Source: VXPW01 sp965115815 (lineage in GTDB: Bacteria; Pseudomonadota; Alphaproteobacteria; TMED109). From it: a stretch of DNA of 64,000 bases. The notes beneath the pieces are model-generated. The model saw only the letters and a program-made list of their open reading frames with translations, searched no databases and was not told where the DNA came from. The stretch covers positions 558,001 through 622,000 of the forward strand of contig OZ220465.1 in NCBI GenBank assembly GCA_965115815.1, in the 5' to 3' direction. Position numbers and translations under genes: made by a program. This document shows, one piece after another, positions 8,251 to 18,244 of the stretch; position 1 is the first letter of the stretch; each line of letters begins with the position of its first letter.

Positions 8251-9429
8251 TTCGCGCCGGCCTGGATCCGGCGCAGAGCCCGGATTTCCGGCCCGATTTC
8301 CGTCCGTTCCGCGGTCCTGCGCCCACCGGGAAGCAGGCCGCAGGATGCCGTCGCCGGATTGGGATCGATCGCCCCCGGTGATTCTCCGGGGGAGGTCTCC
8401 GGCCGGATCCGGGCCCTTTCATCCGAACGCGGTTGCCTCGGCCTTCATGCGGCCGTACCTGGTGATCCATGAGGATCGGCTTCCGAGCTCCGTCCGCGAC
8501 GACGGTGGCTGGGCGGAAGGGAGCGGCGGCCGAGGGCTGCACGCGCTCGTCCTTGGCGCGGGGATGGTGCGAGCGCGAGGATGGGCGCAACGCGAAGGGC
8601 GCCCTGTGCCTTGCCGCGGCGCGCAAGCGTTGGCCGGAGCTGGCTTCGTCCCTGGGCATCGTCCTTCCCGAACTCAGACCTCATGTCCTCCATCCGGACA
8701 TCGTCGAGCGGGACGATCCCGACGGGTCCCGGACCGGTTCTCCGGAAGATCTGGGAGAGATCACCGTGGAGCCGGGCGGCGACGGCGAGGACCAGCACCA
8801 GGCCCCGGTCGAGGATGAGCGACCTGGCATCCCAGGGGCGATGCATGCGCCCCCGGCGCCCGGATGCGATCCTGGATCCCTTCGTCGCGGCACGGTCGCC
8901 GCGGCGGTCTGGTGTTCGGTGCGGCCGGTGGGCATCAGAAGGCGTGCGACGACTTCATCGGCGGGTCCCGGGGAGCGCGGGACGCCCACCTCGGCGAGGC
9001 GGTCCACCATGATCGTTTCCCGATCCTTCCTTCGGTCCATGGGAAGGGATGGGCGGCCCATGCTCGCGCGAGCGCGGTCCGGCGGCGGGCCGCGGACGGG
9101 CACGAGCAGTACGGGGTGCGGCCGGTTCTGGCCTACAGCGCTGTGGGGCCCGAGCCCATCGGCCCGAGCGACCGGGCGGCAGGCCGGGAGCGTGGTGCAG
9201 AGAGAACCTCGGGTCGACCGCCCGGGTCCACCGGTCCGGGCGTGCGGCGTGCCGTGTGGATGCAGCCCCTGACACCGGGCTGGCGCGCCGGGCGGTGCCG
9301 GGAGCCCGAGCGGGTTCTGGGCCAGGCGCAGCCGCGGGTCGGCACCGGGACGATCGACGGGGCGATGAGGGATCCGGCCGCAGCCATCACAGGGACGTGC
9401 GCATCCGCGACCGCTTCGTCCTTGTGGGC
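8251..9429. other. gene-free interval downstream of rpsT
   Basis: Several long open frames exist on both strands, as expected at this GC content, but none shows a family motif, a convincing ribosome binding site or balanced composition. I saw no DnaA-box (TTATCCACA-like) clusters, so it is not an obvious chromosomal origin even though dnaA follows. Confidence 0.5.
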
Positions 9430-10240
9430 CGGGCGTGGCAGCTCCGTCCCGGAGCGAGCCTGCCGGTGCTCGTTCCCGGCGTGGCGGAGCCGAGGGCAGC
9501 CTACCGCCGGTGGTCGAACCCGAGAATCACGATGGAGCCCATCCTGGAAGGACACCGGGAAGCGAGGGTGGAACGTTGCCGTCCGCCGCGCCGGATCCTT
9601 GCGGTCCAGGACACGACATTCCCTGATTCCCACGGCTTGAAGGCAACCGAGCGCCGGGTCGACATCGTCGGGGCGGCTCGGGCATCCGAGCCATGGCGGT
9701 CCATGCCGGGGTGGCCGTTCACCGAAGGCGGCGGTGCCCTCGGGTTGCTCCATCTCGACGCCGACTTCCGTTCGGAGCCGGATCCGGAGAAGAACGGGGA
9801 GGGTGACCAGGAGAGCCGGCGCGGGCTTGACGGATCCGGCCGGGCCGGAAACGGGCCGGGGCCGGTCCTTCGGCCCAGGTGCGGGTGATCGGTGACCGTG
9901 AAGGCGACCTCCGGGATCTGCGGGCCCGGCGCTCGTCGCGCAAGGTCGGTCTGCGGGTGCGGGCCCGGCGCTCGGCCCGGCGCCGCGGGGTCACCGCCTC
10001 GGGCGCATGCCGGGGCCTTTGGGAGCCCAGGGCCGACGCGCCGTGCCTCGCGACGCAGCCGATCGACATCGAGGCCTGCGGAGGGCTCCGCCGTCGTGAG
10101 GCGCGCAAGGGCGTGCGCCTCGAAGTCCGCACGGCCCGGGTCGACCGGGCCCGCCGGACCGGAATCCCCGGGGACCGCGACCCGCCGGCCGGCGGGTCGG
10201 ACCTTCCAGACCGGAACCGAGTTCCTCCCCGCATGGGACG
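9430..10240 (+). pseudogene. decayed Tn5/IS4-like transposase
   Basis: Pieces of a Tn5-type DDE transposase survive in more than one frame. From about 9478 the frame reads GVAEPRAAYRRWSNPRI, HREARVERCRPPRRILAVQDTT (the AAYRFFDNPRV..HREATLER..LAVQDTT block that includes the first catalytic Asp), then GGALGLLHLDADF. A frame change follows, and from 9880 VIGDREGDLRDL matches the second catalytic region (ADREGDIYELF). Beyond about 10150 the similarity fades. No intact frame remains and no terminal repeats were found. From 10240 to the dnaA start I see only the upstream region of dnaA. Confidence 0.72.
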
Positions 10241-10726
10241 ACAGCGCAGGAACCGCAGTATCGTTGGCAACGGGGCTGGAACGAGGCGCGCCCCCGAGAC
10301 GCAGGCCGGGCCGCATCGGACCGGATGCGGGATGCGGACCGGTCCGCTGCGGGAACAGGTGTTCGGGCACCGGTCGGTCCCGGCCCGGGTTCCGGGCTCC
10401 GGACTCCAGCAAATGCCTTGCGGAACGCGGACGGCCGGCGCGGGGTCGGGTTCTCGATGGTCTGTCGGCTTCTTCCGGCATCTTCCAGATTCGGCAACCG
10501 GTTTGCGGCCGGAGGACGAACAGGCGGCAAGTTGCTCGAATGGGCCGCTTGTGCGGTCCGCCGGCCCGTGCCTATTCTGATTCGGCGTGACAGGATCACG
10601 GCACGCTCCCCGTGCCCGAGAACCGGCAATTTCCTCAAGGGTTTCGAGGGTTTGGGGACAGCGGTTCCTGTGGCGTTCCGAGGGCCGGCCGCGGTCGGTG
10701 CCGACATCCGCTGGGAGGAATGCCGA

Positions 10727-12049
10727 ATGGACCGACACTGCTGGCACGCGGCCCAATTCCGGCTTCGGGACGAGATCAGTCCGGCGGCGTTCGAGCACTG
10801 GCTCGTGCCCCTGCGGCCGGTCGGCACCGGCGGCAATCCGCTGGTCCTGGCGGCGCCTTCGGAGTTTCACCGGAACTGGGTGCGAAGCCGGTATCTCGGC
10901 CAGATCCTGTCCAGCTGCACGGCGGCCGACCCGTCCGTGAGCCGCGTCGAGATCGTCGTGCAGGAAGGCGCGCCGGCCCCGGAGGCGCACCCCCGGCCGG
11001 CGCCGGCCCGGCCCGCGCCGGCGAACGTGGGGAGCATCCTGGATCCGCAGCGGACCTTCGATTCGTTCGTGGTGGGAGCCAGCAACCAGGTCGCCTTCGC
11101 CGCCGCCCGCCGGGTCGCCGAGGGGCAGCCCGACGGGGACCGGAACCTGCTCTTCTTCTCGGGCGGCGTGGGCCTCGGCAAGACCCACCTGATGCATGCC
11201 ATCGCGTGGGAGGTGCTGGCCCGGGGGGAGCGGCGGGTGGCCTACCTGTCGTCCGAGAAGTTCACCTCGGAATTTGTCGCCGCCCTGCGGACCCGGGACA
11301 CCGATGCGTTCAAGCGCCGCTTCCGGACCGTGGACATCTTCATGGTCGACGACGTGCAGTTCCTGGCCAGCCGCGCCCAGACCCAGGAGGAGTTCTTCCA
11401 CACCTTCGACGCCCTGTCGAGCGAGGGCAAGCAGATCGTGGTGTCGGGCGACCGCGCGCCGGTCGACATGGAGGACGTGGACCGGCGGCTGCGGTCGCGG
11501 CTGGGGGGCGGCCTCCTGGCCGAGCTGCGCACGACCACCTACGAGCTGCGCCTGAGCATCCTGCAGCGGCATCGCGACCGCTACGACGATCTCGCGGTCC
11601 CGGATCCGGTGCTGGAGTTCCTGGCCCACAAGATCACGAACGACATCCGCGAACTCACCGGCGCCCTGGCGCGGGTCGTCGCCCACGCCGAGTACACGCG
11701 TCAGCCGATCACGCTGGACCTGGTCCGGGACGCACTCCCCGACCTGCTGCGCGCCAACGAGCGCCGGGTCACGGCCGAGGCCATCCAGAAGGCGGTGACG
11801 GCCTACTACGGCCTGCGCCGGGGCGATCTGGCGTCGCCGCGCCGCGAACGGCGCATCGTGGGGCCCCGGCAGGTCGCGATGTGGCTGTGCAAGCAGCTCA
11901 CGCCCATGAGCCTTCCCGACATCGGCGGCCGGTTCAACCGGGACCACTCGACGGTCGTGCACTCGACGCGGCGGGTGGACGAGCGGCTGGCGGACGAACC
12001 GGCGCTGGCCGAGGACCTCGAGAAGCTGAAGCACTGGATTCTTGACTGA
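10727..12049 (+). CDS. dnaA: chromosomal replication initiator DnaA
   Basis: A 440-residue initiator. Residues 1-75 are the helicase-loading domain (W.....LRDEISPAAFEHWL). A short Pro/Ala-rich linker follows. The AAA+ core starts at TFDSFVVGASNQ, with Walker A GGVGLGKTHLMHA and Walker B FMVDDVQFL. Domain IV ends with RFNRDHSTVVHSTRR, the DNA-box-binding signature. The linker is short, so the protein is at the small end for DnaA. The start is ATG at 10727 with GGGAGGA upstream; the open frame continues to 10325 but has no family similarity there. dnaN follows 110 bases later. Confidence 0.96.
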   Translation: MDRHCWHAAQFRLRDEISPAAFEHWLVPLRPVGTGGNPLVLAAPSEFHRNWVRSRYLGQILSSCTAADPSVSRVEIVVQEGAPAPEAHPRPAPARPAPANVGSILDPQRTFDSFVVGASNQVAFAAARRVAEGQPDGDRNLLFFSGGVGLGKTHLMHAIAWEVLARGERRVAYLSSEKFTSEFVAALRTRDTDAFKRRFRTVDIFMVDDVQFLASRAQTQEEFFHTFDALSSEGKQIVVSGDRAPVDMEDVDRRLRSRLGGGLLAELRTTTYELRLSILQRHRDRYDDLAVPDPVLEFLAHKITNDIRELTGALARVVAHAEYTRQPITLDLVRDALPDLLRANERRVTAEAIQKAVTAYYGLRRGDLASPRRERRIVGPRQVAMWLCKQLTPMSLPDIGGRFNRDHSTVVHSTRRVDERLADEPALAEDLEKLKHWILD

Positions 12050-12159
12050 TTACAGGTGCATGTCGGAGCACATGCTGCTAGACTGGCCCGTTTCGCGGCA
12101 CCTTGGGCAGCGATGGGCGGGATCCCCGCCCGCCGCCCCGGAAGCAGCTACGTGAATCG

Positions 12160-14580
12160 ATGAAGTTTACGCTTGAACAAAGGGATCTGCTGGCCCCTCT
12201 GCGGCACGTGTACGGGGTGGCGCATCACCACGACCCCGAACTCGACCAGGCCCGCCAGCGCGCGCGGATCCTGACCCATACGCTGATCGAGGCCCGGCGC
12301 GGCGCGGACGGGCAGGACGGCACGATCGCCTTCGACGCCTGCGACGACGAGGTCCTCTACGAGTCCGAGCGCCTCGACGGCACGGTGGAGGAAGAGGGCA
12401 AGGCCACCGTCGAGGCGCATCTCCTGCACGACCTGGTCAAGCGGATCCCGAGCGACGCGACGGTCCGGGTGCGGCTCGAGCGCAAGACGGACTCCGACGC
12501 CGACGGAGGCGTCCCGGAACCGGAGGAAGCCCGTGTTCCCGCGTTCCGGAACTGGGTGGTCTTCGAGGCCGACGGGAGCACGTTCGAACTGCCGTCGATG
12601 GCGCCGGGGGACTTCCAGGAGTTCGCCGAGCCGACCGGAGCGGCCGTGCGGCTGCCGGCGGCCGGGTTGCGGCGTCTGATCGATTCGTGCCGCATCGCGA
12701 TGTCGAACGACGACGCGCGGCTGCACCTCAACGGCATCTTCCTCCACACGACCACCGAGGACGGCCGGGCGCTGTTCCGCGCTGCGGCCACGGACGGGCA
12801 CCGCCTCGCCTGCTCGATGCACGTGCTGGCGGGCGACGGCGACGCGATCCGGGACGGAATCACGCTGCCGCGCAAGGCGGTCGAGCAGGTCAACGGCCTG
12901 CTTCGGGGGGCGCGGGACGAGGTCGAGCTCCGGTCGGGCGACGACCTGGTCCAGATCCGGGTCGGTTCCGTGTCGATGACGGCGCGCCTCAGCCAGGGCG
13001 GCTTCCCGGACTACCAGAGCGTGATCCCGCAGGACCGGGCGAACCGGCTCCGGGTTCCCCGTGCGGCCCTGGAACAGGCGATCGACCGGGTATCCGCGGT
13101 GGCCCGCAAGAACCCGGGCATCGTCCTGCAGATGGGCGACGGGGACCTGCGGGTGAGCGCGGGCGATCCGGCGACCGGCCTCGGAGAGGAACGCATCCGC
13201 GCGGACTACGAGGGTGAGCCGCTCACCATCGGATTCAACAGCCGCTACGTGCTGGCCTGCTGCCGCGTGATCCCGGACCGGGAGCTCCTCCTCGAATTCA
13301 ACACCCCCGGCCATGCGGCCGTGATCCGCGGCCCCGGCGACGACGGGACCGTGCATGTGGTGATGCCGATGGACGTGTCGGGGCAGCGGCATGGGGCGCT
13401 CCTGCAGGACGCCGGCGCCGACGCCGGCGCGCGGTTCACGCTGGGGCGGAGCCCGCTGCTCGCCCCCCTCGCCCGTCTGCAGGGCGTGGTCGAGCGGGTC
13501 GGAACCCGCCCCATCCTGTCCCACGCGCTGATCCGGGCCGGATTGGACGGGGTCACGTTCGACGCCTGCGACAGTCAGGCGCTGTACGAATCGGAACGCC
13601 TGCCCGCCCGGGTCGAGACGGCCGGCGCCGCCACCGTCGAGGTGCAGCTGCTGCACGGCGTGATCAGCAAGCTGCCCGAAGACGTCGACGTCCGGGTCTC
13701 CGGCACGCCGGTCGACGAGGCCGGCGCCCCGGAATCGGGCGCGTGGCTGCGGGTCGAGGCCGGAGCGAGCCGGTTCCTCCTTCCGTCCCTCGCGCCGGCG
13801 GCGTTTCCGGCCCTGCACGATCTCGAGTGGGAGCATCGGTTCGAGGTCTCCGCCGCCGAGCTGGGGCGCATGCTGGCGTGGTGCCGGATCGCGATGTCGG
13901 ACGATCCGGCCCGGATGCACCTGAACGGCGTGCTGCTGCACGTCACGGAAGAAGACGGGCGCCGCCTGCTCCGGATGGGCGCCACCGACGGCCACCGCCT
14001 GTCGCAGGCCGGATGTGCGTGCCCGCCGGGGGCGGAAGCGCTGACCGACGGCGTGACCGTCCCCCGCAAGGCGGTCGAACAGGCCGGACGGCTGCTGGCG
14101 GACGCCGACGGCGGCGTCCAGGTGGCGATCGGAAACGGCTGGATGCGGTTCGGGATCGCGGACGTCGCGGTCGTCACCCGCCTCCACGAAAGCCGGTTTC
14201 CCGACTATCAGCGCGTCATTCCGACCGAGTACAGCAGCACCCTCACGATCAACGCCGCCCGGCTCCGCCAGGCCCTCGAGCGCCTGGCCCTCGTGGCCAA
14301 CCGGAGGAGCCGCGCGATCCGGTTCGAACTCAGCGAGGAGCGCCTTGCGGCGGTGGCCGGCGACCGGCAGCACGGGGTGGGGCGCGAGACCCTGATCTCG
14401 GGCGCCTTCCGGGGCAGTCCGATCGTGGTCGGCTTCCGGTCCGAATACGTCATCGAGTTCTGCCGGGTCGCCCGGTCCGACGAAGTGGTCATGGAATTTC
14501 AGGGGTCCGGACAGCCGGTGGTCATCCGGGATCCCGGCGGGCTCGGCCGGCTGCACGTCATCCTGCCGACCCGGGTCTGA
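12160..14580 (+). CDS. dnaN: double-length DnaN: two fused beta sliding clamps
   Basis: An 806-residue chain carrying two complete clamps in tandem. Residues 1-406 form clamp 1: MKFTLEQRDLLAPL, FELPSMAPGDFQEF, ATDGHRLA, LPRKAVEQ, FPDYQSVIP, VVMPMDV at its end. Residues 407-423 are a Gly/Ala/Asp-rich linker. Residues 424-806 form clamp 2: FTLGRSPLLAPL, TRPILSHALI, FLLPSLAP, ATDGHRLS, VPRKAVEQ, FPDYQRVIP, HVILPTRV. A normal DnaN is about 370 residues and works as a dimer ring of six domains; this chain has six domains on its own. The halves are clearly diverged, so this is not an assembly duplication. Clamp 2 keeps the usual TRPILSHALI, whereas clamp 1 has ARILTHTLIEA and an acidic insert near residues 110-125. 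Frame and stop are clean. It lies in the usual dnaA-dnaN-recF-gyrB order, and no other dnaN is seen here. Confidence 0.93.
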   Translation: MKFTLEQRDLLAPLRHVYGVAHHHDPELDQARQRARILTHTLIEARRGADGQDGTIAFDACDDEVLYESERLDGTVEEEGKATVEAHLLHDLVKRIPSDATVRVRLERKTDSDADGGVPEPEEARVPAFRNWVVFEADGSTFELPSMAPGDFQEFAEPTGAAVRLPAAGLRRLIDSCRIAMSNDDARLHLNGIFLHTTTEDGRALFRAAATDGHRLACSMHVLAGDGDAIRDGITLPRKAVEQVNGLLRGARDEVELRSGDDLVQIRVGSVSMTARLSQGGFPDYQSVIPQDRANRLRVPRAALEQAIDRVSAVARKNPGIVLQMGDGDLRVSAGDPATGLGEERIRADYEGEPLTIGFNSRYVLACCRVIPDRELLLEFNTPGHAAVIRGPGDDGTVHVVMPMDVSGQRHGALLQDAGADAGARFTLGRSPLLAPLARLQGVVERVGTRPILSHALIRAGLDGVTFDACDSQALYESERLPARVETAGAATVEVQLLHGVISKLPEDVDVRVSGTPVDEAGAPESGAWLRVEAGASRFLLPSLAPAAFPALHDLEWEHRFEVSAAELGRMLAWCRIAMSDDPARMHLNGVLLHVTEEDGRRLLRMGATDGHRLSQAGCACPPGAEALTDGVTVPRKAVEQAGRLLADADGGVQVAIGNGWMRFGIADVAVVTRLHESRFPDYQRVIPTEYSSTLTINAARLRQALERLALVANRRSRAIRFELSEERLAAVAGDRQHGVGRETLISGAFRGSPIVVGFRSEYVIEFCRVARSDEVVMEFQGSGQPVVIRDPGGLGRLHVILPTRV

Positions 14581-14591
14581 GCCGGCGGCGC

Positions 14592-15743
14592 ATGCAGACG
14601 GTAGTGCCGGTCCCGGCGGACGCGGATCGCCCGGCGGCCGCCCTGACCCGGGTCGAACTGCACGACTTCCGCAACCACGCGCGCCTCGTGCTCGACCTGC
14701 AGCCCTGCTCGCTCGCGGTCACCGGCCCCAACGGCGTGGGCAAGACCAACCTCCTCGAGGCCGTGTCCCTGCTCGCGCCCGGCCGCGGGCTCCGCCGGGC
14801 CCGGCCTGCCGACCTAGCCCGCGACCGGACCGACGGCTGGAGGCTCGGCTTCGAACTGCGGTTCGGCGACGGTTCCGTCCGGGTCGGCACCGGCTGGAGC
14901 CGCGGCTGCCGGCGCCGCGTGCGGATCGACGGCGTCGAGGCCCCGTCCACGCTGGGTCTCGGCGACCTGCTCGCGGTGCACTGGCTGACGGCCTCGATGG
15001 ACGGCCTGTTCGCCGCGGGCGTTTCGGCCCGGCGGCGGTTTCTGGACCGGCTGGTCGCCGGCATGGATCCCGCGTACGCGGCGGCGGCGGCCCAGTGGGA
15101 GCGCGCCGCCCGCCAGCGCCGTGAACTGCTGCGGCAGGACCGGACCGAGGACCGCTGGCTGGAATCGGTCGAGCGCGCGATGGGGGAGGCGGCGGCGGCC
15201 GTGGCGCAGGCGCGGCTCGAGGCGGTGGCGGCGCTGGCGGCGGCGATGGCCGACGGCAGCGGATCGTTTCCGGTACCCGACCTCGCGGTCCGCGGCGCCG
15301 CGGAGCGGCTGCTGCTGGCGTCGGGGCCGGCCGCCGCGGCCGAACGCCTGCAGGCGCTGTGGCGGGCCGGCCGTCCGGGCGACCGGCTGTCCGGCCGCAC
15401 GGCGACGGGTCCGCACCGGAGCGATCTGGTCGTCCGCCACCGCAGCCGCGGCGTGGAGGCGGCGCGGTGTTCGACCGGCGAGCAGAAGGCGCTGCTGATC
15501 AGTCTGGTGCTGGCCGCCGCGCGCGCGGAGACCGCGCGCCGCGGCGCGCCGCCGCTGGTACTGTTGGACGAGGTGTGCGCCCACCTCGATCCGGTCCGCC
15601 GCACGGCGCTCGCCGTCGAGCTGGATGCGCTGGGCGCCCAGATCTGGCTGACCGGAACCGAGGCGAGTACCTTCGGCGACTTTCGCGAGGTGCAGTCGGT
15701 GGCGCTCCCGGTCGTGCGCGCCGTGGAGGGAACCCTGTCCTGA
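14592..15743 (+). CDS. recF: DNA recombination/repair protein RecF
   Basis: A 383-residue SMC-like ATPase that helps load RecA at gaps. It has LHDFRNHARLVLDL, Walker A GPNGVGKTNLLEAV, the signature CSTGEQKALLISLVLA and Walker B LVLLDEVCAHLD. Length is normal. It starts 11 bases after dnaN and its TGA overlaps the gyrB ATG by one base (TGATG), so the genes are probably coupled. There is a short charged N-terminal extension before TRVELHDF. Confidence 0.95.
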   Translation: MQTVVPVPADADRPAAALTRVELHDFRNHARLVLDLQPCSLAVTGPNGVGKTNLLEAVSLLAPGRGLRRARPADLARDRTDGWRLGFELRFGDGSVRVGTGWSRGCRRRVRIDGVEAPSTLGLGDLLAVHWLTASMDGLFAAGVSARRRFLDRLVAGMDPAYAAAAAQWERAARQRRELLRQDRTEDRWLESVERAMGEAAAAVAQARLEAVAALAAAMADGSGSFPVPDLAVRGAAERLLLASGPAAAAERLQALWRAGRPGDRLSGRTATGPHRSDLVVRHRSRGVEAARCSTGEQKALLISLVLAAARAETARRGAPPLVLLDEVCAHLDPVRRTALAVELDALGAQIWLTGTEASTFGDFREVQSVALPVVRAVEGTLS

Positions 15744-18223
15744 TGTCCAGTCCCGAACCGCCCGCGAACCCGGACCCCGCGGCCGGCGGTCCGGCCGCCC
15801 CGCCGGCCCGGCCGGACGGCGCCGCCTACGACGCCGGGAGCATCAAGGTCCTCAAGGGACTCGAGGCGGTGCGCAAGCGCCCGGGCATGTACATCGGGGA
15901 CACCGACGACGGGTCCGGGCTGCACCACATGGTGTTCGAAGTGGTCGACAACGCCGTGGACGAGGCGCTGGCCGGATTCTGCACCCGGATCGACGTCCGC
16001 CTGCAGGCGGACGGGTCGGTGACGGTGCGGGACGACGGCCGCGGCATTCCGACGGGCATCCAGGCCGACGAGGGCGTGTCGGCGGCCGAGGTCGTGATGA
16101 CCCACCTGCATGCCGGCGCCAAGTTCGGCGAGGACAGCTACAAGGTGTCCGGCGGCCTGCACGGCGTCGGGGTGTCGGTCGTCAACGCGCTGTCGGAACG
16201 CTTGGAACTGCGGATCTGGCGGGACGGATCCGAGCACCGCATGCGCTTCGCCGACGGCGTGCCGGAACGCCCGCTCGCGGCCGTCGGCGAGGCCGGGGGC
16301 CGGCGGGGCACCGAAGTGACCTTCCGGGCCTCGGACGCGGTCTTCACCGAGGTCCGGTACGACCGCTCCCGCCTCGAGAAGCGGCTGCGGGAACTCGCGT
16401 TCCTCAACGCCGGGCTGCAGGTCGTCCTGACCGACGAACGGGGCGACGCGCCGGAGACCTGCGAGTTCCGCTTCGACGGCGGACTCCGGGAATTCGTGGC
16501 GTTCCTCAACCGCACCGACCCGCCGCTCCATGAGGAGCCCATCCTGATCGCGGGCGAGAGCCACGGCATCGAGGTCGAGCTCGCCCTCCGCTGGAACCGG
16601 AGCTACCACGAGACGATGCGGTGCTTCACGAACACGATTCCCCAGAGCGACGGGGGCACGCACCTCGCGGGATTCCGGAACGCGCTGACCCGCGAGATCG
16701 GGAACTACGCGAAGCAGTTCGGCGGCGCCCGGATCGAAAAGGTCTCGCTGACCGGCGACGACACGCGCGAGGGGCTGACCGGAGTTCTGTCGGTCAAGGT
16801 TCCGGACCCGAAGTTCTCGTCCCAGACGAAGGAAAAGCTGGTGAGCTCCGAGGTCCGCGGGGTCGTCGACCGCATCGTCGGCGAGGGGCTGAAGGAGTGG
16901 CTGGAGGCGCACCCGGAACCGGCCCGGCAGCTGGTCCAGAAGATCGTGGAGGCGGCGCAGGCCCGGGAAGCGGCCCGCCGGGCGCGGGAGCTCTCGCGCC
17001 GCAAGGACGCGCTCGACGTCGCCAACCTGCCCGGCAAGCTGGCCGACTGCCAGGAGCGGGATCCGGCCCGGTCGGAGCTCTACCTGGTCGAGGGGGATTC
17101 GGCGGGCGGCTCCGCCAAGCAGGCGCGCAACCGCAGCAACCAGGCCGTCCTGCCGCTCAAGGGCAAGATCCTGAACGTGGAGCGCGCCCGGATGGACAAG
17201 ATGCTGGCGTCCGCCGAAATCGGCACGATGATCGCCGCGCTGGGGACCGGCATCGGCGAGGAGTTCGACATCGGCCGGCTGCGCTACCACAAGGTCGTGA
17301 TCATGACCGACGCCGATGTCGACGGCGCCCACATCCGCACCCTCATCCTGACGTTCTTCTACCGACATATGGAAGCCGTCATCCGGGGCGGGCATCTCTA
17401 CATCGCGCAGCCGCCCCTCTACAAGGTGCGGAAGGGATCCAGTTCGGTGTACCTGAAGGACGACGGGGAGCTTCGGGACTACTTGGTCGGCAGCATCCTC
17501 GGGAAGTCGGTCCTCCGTACGGGCCCCCGGGGAGTCGAGCACTCGGGAGCGGACCTGCGCGACCTCGTCCGGTCGAGCTACGACGATGCCGCGCTGATCC
17601 GGCAGCTCGCGCACCGCCTCCCGCCGCCGCTCGTCGAGCAGCTGGCCATCTGCGACGGGTTCGCGGCCGGCGTCGCGGGCGATCCGGCGGCGGCCGACCG
17701 GTGCGTGCGGCAGGTCTGCGGGCGGTTGAACCGGATCGCGGCGCCCGGCGAAGCCGGATGGTCCGGAACGGCCGCCGAAGCCGGGTCCGGCTACCGGTTC
17801 CGGCACGACCGGCGCGGCGTCCGCACGGACTATCCGGTGCCGGCGGCGCTGCTGGCTTCGCCGCCGGGCCGGCGCCTGCGGGCCCGGGCCGCATTCCTGC
17901 AGGAACTCTATGCGGAGCCCGTGCATCTCCGGGTGGACGACGAGCAGATGGAGCTGCACACGCCGACCGAGCTGCACGGCGCGATCGAACGGGTGGCGCG
18001 CCGGGGACTCGCGATCCAGCGGTACAAGGGACTCGGCGAGATGAACCCCGACCAGTTGTGGGAAACGACGCTCGATCCCGAGGCCCGCACGTTCCTGCAG
18101 GTCGAGGTCGGCGACACCACCGAAGCGAGCGACCTGTTCTCCAAGCTCATGGGGGATGTGGTCGAGCCGCGCCGCGAGTTCATCCAGAAGAACGCCCTCG
18201 AGGTGGAAAACCTCGACGTCTGA
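15743..18223 (+). CDS. gyrB: DNA gyrase subunit B
   Basis: An 826-residue ATPase subunit of gyrase. After a Pro/Ala-rich leader of about 25 residues come IKVLKGLEAVRKRPGMYIG, the GHKL site FEVVDNAVDEAL with DDGRGIP, GGLHGVGVSVVNAL, the TOPRIM blocks LVEGDSAGGSAKQ and MTDADVDGAHIRTL, and the C-terminal YKGLGEMNPDQLWETT and FIQKNALEVENLDV. All family landmarks are present in order. It ends the dnaA-dnaN-recF-gyrB cluster. Confidence 0.97.
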   Translation: MSSPEPPANPDPAAGGPAAPPARPDGAAYDAGSIKVLKGLEAVRKRPGMYIGDTDDGSGLHHMVFEVVDNAVDEALAGFCTRIDVRLQADGSVTVRDDGRGIPTGIQADEGVSAAEVVMTHLHAGAKFGEDSYKVSGGLHGVGVSVVNALSERLELRIWRDGSEHRMRFADGVPERPLAAVGEAGGRRGTEVTFRASDAVFTEVRYDRSRLEKRLRELAFLNAGLQVVLTDERGDAPETCEFRFDGGLREFVAFLNRTDPPLHEEPILIAGESHGIEVELALRWNRSYHETMRCFTNTIPQSDGGTHLAGFRNALTREIGNYAKQFGGARIEKVSLTGDDTREGLTGVLSVKVPDPKFSSQTKEKLVSSEVRGVVDRIVGEGLKEWLEAHPEPARQLVQKIVEAAQAREAARRARELSRRKDALDVANLPGKLADCQERDPARSELYLVEGDSAGGSAKQARNRSNQAVLPLKGKILNVERARMDKMLASAEIGTMIAALGTGIGEEFDIGRLRYHKVVIMTDADVDGAHIRTLILTFFYRHMEAVIRGGHLYIAQPPLYKVRKGSSSVYLKDDGELRDYLVGSILGKSVLRTGPRGVEHSGADLRDLVRSSYDDAALIRQLAHRLPPPLVEQLAICDGFAAGVAGDPAAADRCVRQVCGRLNRIAAPGEAGWSGTAAEAGSGYRFRHDRRGVRTDYPVPAALLASPPGRRLRARAAFLQELYAEPVHLRVDDEQMELHTPTELHGAIERVARRGLAIQRYKGLGEMNPDQLWETTLDPEARTFLQVEVGDTTEASDLFSKLMGDVVEPRREFIQKNALEVENLDV

Positions 18224-18244
18224 GCGGATCCGGCGCCGAATTCG

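Noticed and set aside
8251..10726. Chromosomal origin next to dnaA
   Set aside because: No cluster of DnaA-box-like 9-mers or AT-rich unwinding stretch seen; alphaproteobacterial origins are often elsewhere.
12148..14556. An 802-residue frame antisense to dnaN
   Set aside because: Shadow of the dnaN coding frame; composition is mirrored and no family is recognisable.
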